64,000 nucleotides of DNA from Aphrocallistes beatrix (Eukaryota; Porifera; Hexactinellida; Sceptrulophora; Aphrocallistidae). A program made the position numbers and the translations under genes. Where the stretch lies: contig OY725500.1 in the NCBI GenBank assembly GCA_963281255.1, positions 1,736,001 to 1,800,000 on the forward strand. Direction: 5' to 3'. This document shows positions 1 through 11,253 of the stretch, piece after piece. Numbering within the stretch: position 1 is the first letter of the stretch; each line of letters opens with the position of its first letter. Under the pieces are notes generated by a model. That model searched no databases. It saw only the letters and a list, made by a program, of their open reading frames with translations, and was not told the origin of the DNA.

Positions 1-1802
1 GCAACTTTTACTATAACTAATAAATGATTCTAAATTTTGTATATGCTTCTCAACATTCTTATTGAAATTTCGGTTTAAAAAGACATAACACAAATCCATA
101 AAAACACTATCTAAATTTATCATTTGCGTACAATTTATCATATATCCTATAGTATGAAGAAACAATTTTCGAACTGGTTTAGATAACTTAAACTTTTTAT
201 TCACATTAAAAGCTATTCCATTAATTAGGTGAGCGGAACACAAGTGAAGAATAACACCGAATTGCATACAAACCTCCTCCTGACTAAATAATAACTTCCA
301 ACATTTCTCCAAGTATGTGAAAATATCAGATTTAATAAAAGCGTTACAAACACTATGAATAAGGGCCCAGCTATAATCAATCTCTACATGGCCAATATTA
401 ATTTCTCTACTTAAGACCTTTTTTGAGTCAAGAGACCATTTATGTAAGAAATAAGATATTTCTGCAGAAGAATGAGCTGAACTAATCATTTCAGCTAATG
501 GCAAAGGGCTGGTTGTGACCTCAGGGTGACGAATAGTCAATGCATAATAAAAAACACGCTTTTGGCTCGAGTTTATTTTTCTAATAATAGACCCGGTAGA
601 ATCTAAATGCACAATTACTTTCTTACCCTTAAAATAATTCAAAACTTGAATTTGATCTTGAGAATACATATGAACTATGAATGGATCATGGCCTAAAGAC
701 TGGATGTACCCTCGAAGTATGTTATTAACTGTAATATTTCTATAATATTCCTGTAAACCAGAAAGTTCGCTCCAATTATCGTTAGAAAACCTTTGAAGAC
801 AAGACAAATCAAACTTAGCCTTCCTCAAGACGCAGGCACTTCTTACATTGTTAAAGTTACCAAAAGATAACGCAGAGCTCTCACAATCGGGATGGGGAAA
901 CTGTTCATAAAAGTAGTTACCAACTGATTTATCAGTTAAATTAGAGGCTACCTGCAATCTTAAACTATTCGACAATTTTCTTGAATAGGCAATGTCCACA
1001 TTTGAATGCTCAGGGGATAAGGTACCCATTACTTCATAATTGACAGTAATGTTAACAGGCCGAGAGGTAAAAGGTTCATTCTGTATTGTAAATTTAAAAC
1101 GAAGACAATTAGAAAACTTGCATTCTGCATGAGCGGTGAAAAAACAAGTATTGCTTTTCCTACTATTAATTTTACCTATTTTTTTGTATTTAAAGCAAAT
1201 AACACAAACAAATTTATCTTCGATCTTAGCATTAAAGACATTGGTCCAATCCCTCGAAAAGATAGCTCGGTTGCCCTGTAACATCGCTATATTTTCCCAT
1301 TCACCCAAAGTAAATTAAATTCTCCATTAGAAATACTAGGGAGATTTAGCGCATCGTTGAGATTTCGATCACTTTTAGTATTAGTTATTTCAACGTTTAA
1401 GCAATCAAGTTCCAGTTCTTGATTAGATTGTGGAATATCTAACATGGGGGTTGACTCAAGACAACTATCATTATTTCCACTCTTAGCTATCTTACCACTC
1501 CTATCAAGATATGAGTTCCCTTGATATACCACCTTATCGTCGGACTCGTTCAACTCACCCTTAGATGACATCTCAGCAGCTACTACGTCCTTTATCTGAC
1601 CGCGATTCTTCATCCAATTAGTATAGAGTAACGTGCGTTTCCTCTCTCTGTTGACTCCGTACATCGAAAGGCACAATTTTCCCCAAAGAGAATTGCTTGC
1701 TCTCCTGTTTTCTTTAATTAATGCTGAATTTAAAGATTCAAAAGAATCGTATCCCAATTGGAGTAAGGCCTGACAAAAAGTAATACTCTCCGTATTATTC
1801 AT
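1..1802 (-). CDS. Transposase-like protein, partial; DDE-type, family unassigned
   Basis: The ATG at 1802 opens 171 residues. After an apparent single-base frame change near 1313, in an A/T run, the reading continues without a stop for about 430 residues to the window edge, so the C-terminus is missing. Seen in order: a basic N-terminal region (RTLLYTNWMKNRG), a Cys/His stretch (FVCVICFKYKK, then HAECKFSNC), HLDSTGSIIRKI, the pair QKRVFYYALTIRHPE, EIDYSWALIHSV, and HLCSAHLINGI. I recall the arrangement D-STG, then D-SWA, then C-SAH from a widespread group of uncharacterised invertebrate and fish proteins that look like DDE transposases. The two aspartates are the likely catalytic ones (inference); the third acidic residue would lie off the window. 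The frame change could be a sequencing error, a young mutation or a very short intron. Such a long open frame makes this one of the least decayed coding stretches here. A domesticated host gene cannot be excluded. Confidence 0.6.
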
Positions 1803-1896
1803 CTTTTCTGACTTAGAATTATGGAAGTAGTCAGAGGAAAAATCGAGAAGAAAAAAGCGAACGATATGGAAATGCGGAATGCAAATTACGAAATGG

Positions 1897-1994
1897 GAAA
1901 TGCGAAATGCGAAATGCGAAATGCGAAATGCGAAATGCGAAATGCGAAATGCGAAATGCGAAATGCGAAATGCGAAATGCGAAATGCGAAATGC
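1897..1994. repeat. Heptamer tandem array, 14 copies of GAAATGC
   Basis: Fourteen perfect copies of GAAATGC, preceded by a few imperfect ones (from about 1860). It lies about 95 bp upstream of the start codon of the minus-strand gene. Because 3 x 7 = 21, any frame through it gives a 7-residue peptide repeat, so the small open frame across it is not evidence of a gene. Confidence 0.95.
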
Positions 1995-2263
1995 GAAAAA
2001 AAATGTATGAAAACGTAAAGTTTGAATAATGTTAGTTCGAAAAAAAAAAATTTATATATACTAATTAGGCTGGGATCAAATATAAAAAAGGAGGAATATT
2101 TAATTAATTATGAATTGACCAGGAATTATGCATCAATTGTGTAAACAAATTCAGTGACATTCATCAAGAGCGTAGATAACTATGGATAAATAGCTAAGTT
2201 TGTCTAGATCACATCCTAGTTGGATACCAGTATGAAGTTATGCCTATTACCAAACTAGTAAAT
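1995..2263. other. No recognisable feature
   Basis: AT-rich sequence with a poly-A run. I see no gene or repeat structure. Confidence 0.5.
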
Positions 2264-2900
2264 ACAAACTTTGGCCCCCTGCCATTTAGCCAGTTTTCCG
2301 AATTTAGTCTTGAAAATGGATTTCAGGGGTGCACCAAAGCTCATCTTCATGTGGTTAAAAGGGCTAATTGCTACCATTCATATTTATTGACTTGTTCCAC
2401 CAGATACGTGACATGGACTAAAAGTGTCACTGCTTACTCATCACGCAGGATATTAAAATTTCATATATCAAATATGAATGCACCAATGCTCCTCTACACA
2501 ATGGTGCAATTAGATTTCATCTAGGACATATGCTTGCTGAGTTATTCATGTTTGAACGTGACATGCGAATCCGCCGCTACGACAACAAACTTTGGCCCCC
2601 TGCCATTCAGCCAGTTTTCCGAATTTAGTATTGAAAATGGATTTCAGGGGTGCACCAAAGCTCATCTTCATGTGGTTAAAAGGGCTAATTGCTAGCATTC
2701 ATATTTACTGACTTGTTCCACCAGATACGTGACATGGACTAAAAGTGTCACTGCTTACTCATCACGCAGGATATTAAAATTTCATATATCAAATATGAAT
2801 GCACCAATGCTCCTCTACACAATGGTGCAATTAGATTTCATCTAGGACATATGCTTGCTGAGTTATTCATATTTGAACGTGACATGCGAATCCGCCGCTG
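2264..2900. repeat. Tandem duplication, two copies of a 321-bp unit
   Basis: The block starting ACAAACTTTGGCCCCCTGCC recurs 321 bp downstream and is nearly identical to the end of each copy (GAATCCGCCGCT). Only a few substitutions separate the copies, so the duplication is recent. Short open frames inside both copies are shared by descent and show no recognisable domain. Confidence 0.9.
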
Positions 2901-3290
2901 AATCGGCCGCTAAGATAACACTCGTTCATGATGCTAACACCTCTCCCATCTAAATGTGGTTATTGCATGTTTTTATTGATGAAGTTGGATACGATGAAAG
3001 TTTTCACATGTTGACAAAAGCTAAGCAACGAAAATGTTTCCATTAAATTTAATTAATATGTATCTACTAAGTGTCATTTGAATTCATAAATTATGTGTGT
3101 ACTTGTGTGTTTTATTCGAATACATGAAAGTCACTTGAAATCACGATGTACAAAAAGGCTACCGCAAATATTGATACGCATAACCAGAAGCACAATATCT
3201 TTGAATATCAAACTATGGTAATGCATCTTAGGTTGGCTTGATGTCTACTATATAATAGATCAAAACATACAAATATTACAGCCCTAACAT

Positions 3291-4135
3291 GAATCCAATA
3301 ATAATCCCAGTCACCTTCGCCGCCATCCCAGGAAACTTTAAAAGTGATGATACAATGTTACTCGCACATGACACTATTGAGAATATTATTGCTTGGATGA
3401 GAAGAAATGAATTATTAGCAGAGAGAATGCTGTGTAGATGTGGTGAAGAGATGTATCAAACAAAGTAGTCTCATTTTCAAGATGGCTATGAATGGAGATG
3501 TACACCTTGCAGAGGTAGATGTTCGCTCAGACAAAGATATTTCTTCACACCCATCACATCTCACACTTCCATCGTTGCTGAAGTTTCTAAACTACTGAAG
3601 TGAAGATACAGTCACACGCTTTCTTAGAGAAACACTAGGAATGGAGCCGAATACTGTTGCAGATTCGAAGAACTTTCTCAGGAACATTTGTGTGAAGAGT
3701 TACTTGTTAATCCAGAGCATATCAGCGGAGTAGGCACTATAGTTGAGATTGATGAATCCAAGTTTGGAAAACAGAAGTACAATATAGGAAGACTATTAAC
3801 TGGACAGTGGGCATTTGGTATTGTTGAGAGGAATACAGATTAAATGGTGATGGTTATTGTACAGGATCATTCCATTGTTACGCTGCTACTTATTATCCAA
3901 ATATTCATTTTACCTGGAACAACTATATACTCCGATTAATGAGCATCTTACAACATTTTAGCGAGCACAGGTTGTCATCACGAGACAGTGAATCGTTTAG
4001 AAAATTTCGCTGATTCAACAATTGGAGCACATACTCAGAAAATTGAAGGAAGATAGGGAGAGGATAAACGAAAACTGAGGAGATCACAGGCCACTAATAG
4101 CCCTTACCAACTTGAAACGCTAACTGTATAAGTAT
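3291..4135 (+). pseudogene. Merlin (IS1016-like) DDE transposase, decayed copy 1
   Basis: Merlin elements are cut-and-paste transposons with an IS1016-type transposase. Across several frames one reads a Cys-rich N-terminal zinc region (MLCRCGEEM, then WRCTPCRGRCSLR), then VEIDESKFGKQKYNIGR with the first catalytic Asp, QWAFGIVERNTD, PGTTIYSD with the second Asp, and GAHTQKIEGR with the final Glu. This order and spacing is the Merlin signature. At least four stops or frame changes break it (for example after MYQTK, after KLLK and after YSD). A second, related copy lies in opposite orientation 2.3 kb away. I could not define terminal inverted repeats or target duplications. I regard the family assignment as firm and the copy as dead. 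Confidence 0.8.
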
Positions 4136-4372
4136 GCTGGAGGGGTAGACACAAGAATAAATTTTTGAAACCATAATTTCGGCTATCAAAAGGCTATACC
4201 CTGTTGTTTAAAAAAGCAACTTTAAATATTTTGCATAATCTAGAAAATTTTCATTATATTTAAGTTTTACAATAAAATGTAAGCCGTAAGCCGCGTAAGC
4301 CGGATGTTACGGTTTTCTAAACGATACTCAGACTTAAATCCATAGTTTGTTTCTTTGATGAAATCTGAGCAA

Positions 4373-4946
4373 TCCTTAATAATAAAACAGGATTAATGTG
4401 TGTTTATATATATACAAGCGCGCTGCTCTTGCTTGCGCAGCGTGGCTGGCTGACACAAAGTGTCCGCCGGAGGCGACCTGAAGGGACCTGTGGTCACCGT
4501 TGATTAATTATATGGGAGAAAACATCACTCAATACGTCGGTCATAATCCTATAATCGAAATCGCAAGAAAAATCACCAAATTTGTTCATTTATAAATTTT
4601 GATGCATAATGATGTGGTCATAACAGAGTGATGAGTCATCATTTTTGAAAATAGTTAAATCAACTGTGAGGTATATTAATAGACATAATCAATTAAAATT
4701 TCAGGCTTCTATCTCCTATAATGGCTGAGTTATGCAATAATAACTGTATTGCTTTACTTTTATAAATGTGACAATGACGTCATAATTCCATGATAAGACG
4801 ACATTTAACTTACTGGAGCCATAGCCAAAAAACTCTTGCATGCCAAAAATCAGCTTTCTGCGCCTGGCAGTTTCTTCAATGAATTCGTTACAGGGATATA
4901 CATATATATATATATATACATTAATCGAGTTTTAATAGTAAGGATG
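4373..4946 (+). mobile_element. Dispersed repeat family A, copy A1
   Basis: Family description. A full copy reads: an inverted end CCTTACTATTAAAACTCGAT, a (TA)n tract, a GC-rich head (AAGCGCGCTTCGCTTGC, then the perfect hairpin GGCGGACAC-TTT-GTGTCCGCC and a second GGCGCC-type hairpin), a roughly 400-bp AT-rich body with TGACGTCA and TGAGTCA motifs, the tail TTCTTCAATCAATTCGTTAC, a second (TA)n tract, and the inverse end. No transposase is encoded, so it is non-autonomous. The microsatellite plus hairpin end resembles Helitron-derived repeats, but the terminal repeats argue for a MITE; class unresolved. '+' here means GC-rich head first. A1 has a degenerate left end, a good right end at 4921-4945, and a mutated head. 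Confidence 0.85.
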
Positions 4947-4963
4947 TATATATAGTATATATA

Positions 4964-5455
4964 GCGCGCTTCGCTTGCTTACGCTGCGCGGCTGGCGGAC
5001 ACTTTGTGTCCACGGAGGCGCACAATCGGGCGCCTGGGGTCACATTGATTAATTATAAGGGAGATAACACCTCTAAATACGTTTATCCTACTGTTATAAT
5101 CAGTATCGCACGAAAAATCACAAAATTTGTTAATTTTTAAAATTTTCGATACGGAATGATGACGTCATTACAGAGTGATGAGTCATCATTTTTTGATGAT
5201 AGTTGTATCAATGTGAGGTATAGTAATATACACTAATTATTAAAATTTCAGCCTTCTATTACCTAAAATGGCGGGGTTATAGTCGAAAACCTGAAATTTA
5301 TAATTATGAAAAAGGTAACAATGACGTCATAATTCCATGATGAGTAGACATTTTCGTCTGAGCTCAAAACTTAGTGGTGCAATAACCAAAAGACCCCCAC
5401 ATGCCAAAAATCAGGTTTCTGCGCCTGGCAGTTTCTTCAATCAATTCGTTATATA
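4964..5455 (+). mobile_element. Family A, copy A2
   Basis: Near-complete core from the GC-rich head to ATTCGTTATATATA. Both TGACGTCA sites are intact. It is followed by two degenerate copies of the terminal motif (about 5466 and 5501), the second serving the next copy. Confidence 0.85.
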
Positions 5456-5500
5456 TATATATAATTAATATTAAAACTCGATAATGTATATTTATTTATA

Positions 5501-5944
5501 TCCTTACTATTAAAACTCGATTAATATTTATTTATTTATATATATATCTTTGTAACGGAATGATTGAAGAAACTATCAGGCGGAGAAAGCTGATTTTTTG
5601 CATGTGGGAGTCTTTTGGCTATGGCTTCAATAAATTCTGAGTTCAGACGAAAATGTCGAGTCATCATGGAATTATGACGTCATTGTCAACTTTTTATAAT
5701 TAGAAATTTCAGTTTTTCGAACATAACTCAGCCATTTTAAGTGATAGAAGGCTGAATTTTTAAGAGAATGTGCATATTAATATATCTCACATAATATACA
5801 ACTACCATCAAAAATGATAACTAATTACTCTGTTATGACGTCATCATTACGCATCCTAATATAGACTAATATAGACATATTTAGATATGTTATCCCCCTT
5901 ATGAATAAAACCAATGTGACTCCAGGCTACCGAAGGGAGCCTCC
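5501..5944 (-). mobile_element. Family A, copy A3, truncated
   Basis: Opposite orientation to A2. It opens with the terminal motif and (TA)n, keeps both TGACGTCA sites, and stops inside the GC-rich end at GCCTCCGGCG. Confidence 0.8.
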
Positions 5945-6060
5945 GGCGAAGAAACTGCCAGGTGCAGAAGCTGATTTTTGGCATGCGGGAGTCTTTTAGC
6001 TATGGCTCCACTATGTTCTGAGTTCAGACTTAAATGTCGACACATTATGGAATTATGACG
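5945..6060 (-). mobile_element. Family A, copy A4, fragment
   Basis: The tail of another copy (AAGAAACTGCCAGGTGCAG onward) is fused directly to the broken GC-rich end of A3 and ends in mid TGACGT. This looks like recombination between copies or an internal deletion joining two copies. Confidence 0.75.
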
Positions 6061-6384
6061 TGTGCTGGCTGTTTCACGCATTGGTTATAACGTTCGTTGA
6101 TGCTATATACAAATGCTCACTAAGTTTGCTCAAATCACATATCTAGTGCATATTAAATGGAAGATAATTTAACATATGCTGCATGTACTGACCCAACAAT
6201 TATAGTACCCCTAGAGAAACCAAGCTATATATTGCTCATTTAGTTAGAGTCGGGGTCTTAAAAAGTGCCCTCGATTCTAACTCTGGGCACATTATTAGGG
6301 AAAATTTGGGTCCATTAATTTCTATGTTCATATATTTAAATTCTCTTTTTAAAAAGTCAGCTTAATAAAGTATTTCATCTTTCC
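6061..6384. other. No recognisable feature
   Basis: Low-complexity AT-rich sequence between a family A fragment and the second Merlin copy. Nothing recognised. Confidence 0.4.
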
Positions 6385-7006
6385 TTCCTGAATCTCCGCC
6401 TCCAGCATACTTCTACAATATGCGTTTCAAGTAGGTCAGGGTTAGTGATCTGTGATCTCCTCAGCTTACGTTTAGCCTCACCACAAATTCCTTCAATTTT
6501 CTGAGTATGTGCTCCAGTGGTTGAATCAAAAAAAATTTCTGAATGATTCACTGTCTCGTGATGATAACTTGTGTGCGCTAAAATGTTGTAAGATGCTCAT
6601 TCATCAAGGTATATAGTTGTTCCAGGTAAAACGAATGTTTGGATAATAAGTAGCAGCATAGCAGTTGAACGATCTGGTACATAATCATCACCATTTAATC
6701 TGTATTCCTCTCAACAATACCAAATACCCACTGTCCAGTTAATAGTCCTCCTCTATTGTACTTGCGTTTTCCAAACTTGGATTCATCAATCTCAACTATA
6801 GTGCCTACTCCGCTGATAGGCTCTGGATTAACAAGTTACTCTTCCATCTTGAAAATGAGTCGACTTTGTTTGATACATCTCTTCACCACATCTACACAGC
6901 ATTCTATGTGCTAATAATTCATGTCTTCTCACCCAAGCAATAACATTCTCAATAGTGTCATGTGTGAGTAATATTGTATCATCAATTATAAAGTTTCCTG
7001 GGCTGT
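6385..7006 (-). pseudogene. Merlin (IS1016-like) transposase, decayed copy 2, inverted
   Basis: The reverse complement aligns by eye with the Merlin copy at 3.3-4.1 kb: the first-Asp segment (VEIDESKFGKRKY), the QWVFGIVER region, the PGTTIY segment, and the IEG motif near the left end are all visible. It lacks the middle of the Cys-rich N-terminal region by internal deletion (near 6845) and carries stops. Because it lies in opposite orientation to copy 1 with family A repeats between, the pair could be two independent insertions or the coding ends of a larger rearranged element. I see no clear terminal repeats. It cannot encode a working enzyme. Confidence 0.75.
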
Positions 7007-7446
7007 ATGTAAATGTGTATATACTATGTATATTTTATGATTACAGCATCGAGCAGTTACTTAATACATTAAAAATTAAATGTGTACTACGTATTTCCCA
7101 GAATCTTTATTATGGTTAAACCATATTTTTGGAAGTTATTGCCTGATTGGACACTTGAATTTAAAGGAATTGAGTGTAAGGGAGGTAAACTGCGAAATAT
7201 CGCATAACACTGCTAGTCGGAGCCAGCGCCCTCGATGAGAAGCTACTATTACTGGTCATTGGCAAATCTATTAAGCCCAGATTTTTTGTAACGCTGATAT
7301 TCCACTTGAATTACCAATCGAATCCAAAAGGCCTGGATGATTTGAATTTATTCACTCAATTTCTCTATAAAATTGATTAAAAAATCTCAAAGGAAAATTG
7401 TTCTCACCGTTGATAATTGTCCATTACATCCCAAATTAGTGAACCC
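7007..7446. other. No recognisable feature
   Basis: AT-rich spacer between the Merlin fragment and the P-type end. No coding or repeat structure seen. Confidence 0.4.
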
Positions 7447-8471
7447 ATAGCCTACTATACATAAGGCCTAACAGTAACTTGTGAATTTTGGACCAGGGAT
7501 GGGTTAGCCGATGGTAACAAATTCTGTTTGAAATATTATCAACAAATTGTGTTTGATATATACAAGTATAGGTTACACTAAAATAACCATAAAGATTGAT
7601 AATTCCTTATCAGGGATGTGTTTAAAGATGAAACTATTAATAAACCATAGTTTTAAATTCATTAGTAAATGTATATATACATAACCCATAATGATTAAAT
7701 ATTCCCCACAATGTATATACGCATCCTTGACAATCTTTTAATTACATTAATAATTTGTTATTTTATTGTCTTTTCTTTGTCCGATTCCTTTCTGACGCTT
7801 TCTACAATTTCTGTCTTATTAGCTATCCTAAAACCACTACAATCATGCCCAATACATTATCTGCACCAGGTTGTACAAGTAACTATCACCCAACTGAGAG
7901 AATGCCTGTATTCACGATGCCACAGAAACCGGATGAATTGAGACATGCCTGGCTATGAGCACTACACAGAGATTATAGATGATCTAAGAGTTGAGTACGT
8001 ATGCTCCAAACACTTTAGAAAGGATGAAATCGAAACCACACACAGAGTGTCAAATAGAGACGGAAGTTATTGAGAAATTCCACGTAGCCGTCCTAAGCTG
8101 AAAGATGGAGCTGTACCGACTATACTGCCAGATGTCCTTCATACTATTCAGTTCCCCAATCCGCCACCAAACATAACCGTCTCTCTCTAGATGACGAACT
8201 TCTCGATCAAGCTGTTTCACTAAGTCAGGAGTAGAAGAGCACAAGTTCAAAATTTCCATGATCTACGAAGTAAGTTATCCTTTCTACAAATATCAGTTTA
8301 TAGTGAATGGTCCACATGGTATCCCGACGAATATACATCAATTTTTATGTGTCCTCGTTTCGATAATTGTAGGATTGAAGTGAATACGTGCATATCGGTA
8401 GAATTTGACTTGTCTATAAAAGCATATCATAAGGGTGAATATTTTCCAGTTCCTCATGTAACTCGGTGATA

Positions 8472-8550
8472 TGATGGAGTAAAAATATCATTTAAAGCCG
8501 ATTCAAGTGGGCGAATTGAATCGGCTTTAAATGATATTTCTACTCCATCA
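8472..8550. repeat. Near-perfect hairpin inside the P1 pseudogene
   Basis: Two arms of about 35 bp (TGATGGAGTAAAAATATCAT and onward) with one mismatch, around a 9-bp loop. It sits where the P transposase should run on, so it is probably a local inverted duplication rather than part of the original coding sequence. Confidence 0.9.
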
Positions 8551-9269
8551 TCAGTACACACCACCTCGGAGGATATTCCCACTAATTCTGATGATGCATC
8601 TCATATCACAACTGCTGAAAGTAATATCCAACATGTTATTGATAATGTGTACGATTCTAAATATGAATTGATTCCTTGCCCTGAGGTTTCTAGACTCCAA
8701 TTTATTCTGTGCTAACTTCAGAACAGTCTTACCCCGAAAAACAGGCGACGGTATAACCTACTGACGCAGATTTTATCTCTCAAAACACAACTTATTTCCT
8801 CAGCATCATACAAGTATCATTACCTTCAGAGCATGTCTCGCTTATTATATCTTCCTCATTCCAATACATTACACACGTTATATTCATTTTTTGGTCTTAA
8901 ATTGAGTTCTTCACGTTCCTTTAAGCAAGCTACAAAAGCGTTTACTCCGAACATAGGCATGTAATTATGCAAATAGATGAAATTCGCGTGAAATCAGACA
9001 TTGGAGGAGGAAGATTGTTTACTTCTAATCTCGAGCCCGATAATCCTACCAAGACTGTTTTCGCTTGTATGATATATAGTCTATATAGGAAATGGTCTTG
9101 TATCGTCCGTCTACTTCCATGTGATTCTGTAACTGCTGAGAAGTTATTCAACACGGTCAAATCTTGTATTCATGATGTGGAAGATTGTGGCTTGTTCGTT
9201 TAAATCATCTCCACCGACAATTATCATCTTAATGTAAAATTTTTCAAATGTTCTCAAAATGGAAAACTC

Positions 9270-9391
9270 GAGACGCGATGTTCTTATAACCGGTTCTGTT
9301 TAAATAGTAATGAATAGAAAATAATCCGTCCCCAAATAAATGGTTCTTATAACCGACATGTTCTTATAACTGGTGTTCTTATAACCGATAT
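9270..9391. mobile_element. Short pogo-type non-autonomous element, partial
   Basis: Repeats of GTTCTTATAACCG end in GATATCCACTGTA. Pogo/Tigger-type elements typically have ends beginning CAGT followed by TATAA-containing repeats next to a TA target. The left boundary is unclear. Confidence 0.5.
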
Positions 9392-9685
9392 CCACTGTAA
9401 CATGTTTGTATCAATCAGCAAAAATACAGATATTCCTGCTATTAAGGCCCTCATCTCGAAGAAAAAGTAGAGATATTGGATAAAGCTTTCACCAAAAATT
9501 ACTCATTATTTGTATAAACTGGTATAGAAGTTTGGAACGTATGGTAAAATATATTTTACATCATAATAATTTGGGGAGCTGTGATGTAAATGTTCAACAT
9601 AAAAAATATAAATATTACAAATTTTTCAACAGACGGTTTTTCAAAAACTATGTACAATAATAAAACTTAACCATATTTCTAATAC

Positions 9686-9745
9686 ACTAAGGCAATGGTA
9701 CTGATTAGTGAACTTGGACTAGGGATTGGTTAAACTAGACAAATT
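9686..9745 (+). repeat. P-type terminal sequence, isolated
   Basis: ACTAAGGCAATGGTACTGAT followed by TTGGACTAGGGATTGG matches the subterminal pattern of the P ends at 7447 and 24.8 kb in the same orientation as 7447. It is therefore probably the end of a separate small P-derived element. Confidence 0.45.
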
Positions 9746-10618
9746 TGATTTTTTGAAAATGGTTAGCTTATGTTGGTATAGACCTTCGTATATTGTATAG
9801 TGATCGTTTCATTGATACCGGTACCCATTATCTAACTTATACTCAAATATTAGAGAGTGAAAGGAGATTACAACTTTCGAATATTCTTAAAGTTTTTCCA
9901 CTAAATAGTGCTCTAATGATAGAGAAAAACCATTATCATTAAAAAAATAATAAAAAATAGCTGAAAAGACGTCAACGAAGAGAAGATACTTCATGGTTCT
10001 GATTTCCAATATTATCTGGATAATTTGGATTCAAAAGTCAATCTTCCGATTGATCGGGCTCAGTTAGAATATCTAACTTATGTTGCTGGGTACGCTGTAT
10101 TTTCACATCCTAAAATCCAACGAGTGTACTTATTGTCAAGATGCCTCAACAACTAATAGGAATACTGGGGGACGCAGCATTTGTCCGAATTGCGTTAACT
10201 ATAATTCTTCCGAATATAATTACAAATGTATTTTAAAAAATTTCTGGGGTGGAGCAACCCATATATTATATTATATATCCTTTAATTTGAGAATTTTTGA
10301 GTTTTTAAGATATGACATCGGAGTCTTTTGGTCCTAGAGAGGTTTTATGCCCAATTTTACTCACAAATAGTCATAACTAAAGAACCAAAGACCGAATTTG
10401 AACACTCTTTCTTAAAAAAATGATCAGAATTATATTTCTGGTGCAATTAATGCCTAATATCTGCTAGTAAACCAGCCATTCCCCGAGTATTAAAGAAAGG
10501 AACTCTCGCTTTGTTTGTATTTCAAAGGGATTTAATTACCTTTCTTCTAGATTTTTGTATTATATAATCTCTAAAGGGTCAAAAACAATGCTTGAGGTCC
10601 ATATCTTAATAACAAATA

Positions 10619-10794
10619 CAGGTGACTCCGCTTAATCGGGACACATTGGTTTCGATCCAAATAAACTGGTGACATTTAGTATTAGCTTCTATGTAAGAGA
10701 CCTTATCCGTTCTTGAGACTTGTCCCAATTAAGCGGTTGTCCCGATTAACCAGTGTCCCGATTAACCGGTGTCCCGATTAAGCGGAGTTGACTG
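10619..10794. mobile_element. Short pogo-type MITE, 176 bp, with TA target
   Basis: The ends CAGGTGACTCCGCTTAATCG and, in reverse complement, CAGTCAACTCCGCTTAATCG are flanked by TA on each side. Subterminal copies of TGTCCCGATTAA are repeated three times at the right. There is no coding capacity. Confidence 0.8.
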
Positions 10795-10799
10795 TAAAT

Positions 10800-11250
10800 A
10801 AAAAATAAATGATAAATGCGTCAAAAACCCTCCATTCAATTTCAATTCTTAGTAACGTTAAAATGTAGGGTGTAAACTAATAAAAATAAAAATAGCTAAC
10901 GTCCAGAGTCACATGTATTTGAGTGAGGCTGGTATCAATGAGATTCACGTATTGAGAAGAAATACCAATATCCATAAAATATTTTAAAATAGGAGCTTAG
11001 AATCGAAGAATAGATAAAATAATATGCAATGACTACTACCGCATGTTTGAAATCCCATAAATGTTAAATGAGCGAGGTCCGGAAAGGTGATAAAAGTGAA
11101 CAAGACAAATTGGACGAGGAAAATAACAAAGGCTACTAAGCGGTTTTGTTAACGAGAAGCAATCGCAAAATGAGAGTCTAAGGGCTCGTAATATTATACT
11201 CGACTATTTTTAAAATTAGATATATTTGGGCAGTAAATATAAATACTGCA
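10800..11250. other. No recognisable feature
   Basis: AT-rich sequence without an open frame or repeat I can name. Confidence 0.4.
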
Positions 11251-11253
11251 TAT

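Larger units (their letters stand above)
7447..10160 (+). pseudogene. P-element (THAP) transposase, decayed copy P1
   Basis: A P-type terminal sequence (CATAGCCTACTATACATAAGG) lies at the left. The coding trace starts with a THAP zinc-finger domain: MPNTLSAPGCTSNYHP from 7844, then YVCSKHFRKDEIE, then the KDGAVPTILPD box that ends THAP domains. Downstream come NSLTPKNRRRYNLLTQILSL, the RNase H-like catalytic region QIDEIRVKSDIGGG with DNPTKTVFACMIYSLYRKWS (8967-9203), and near 10075 LEYLTYVAGYAVF, the C-terminal motif shared by P and THAP9 proteins. Many stops and frame changes are present. A foldback hairpin and a pogo-type end interrupt it. The copy is much more decayed than the P copy at 32-35.6 kb, so older. 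I did not find a matching right terminal repeat. Confidence 0.75.

Noticed and set aside
1821..2018. Open frame coding for a heptad peptide repeat
   Set aside because: It is the direct consequence of a 7-bp tandem array; any frame through it is open. No coding support.
2240..2524. 94-codon frame in the tandem duplication
   Set aside because: No domain, and composition fits non-coding DNA; repeated only because the DNA is duplicated.
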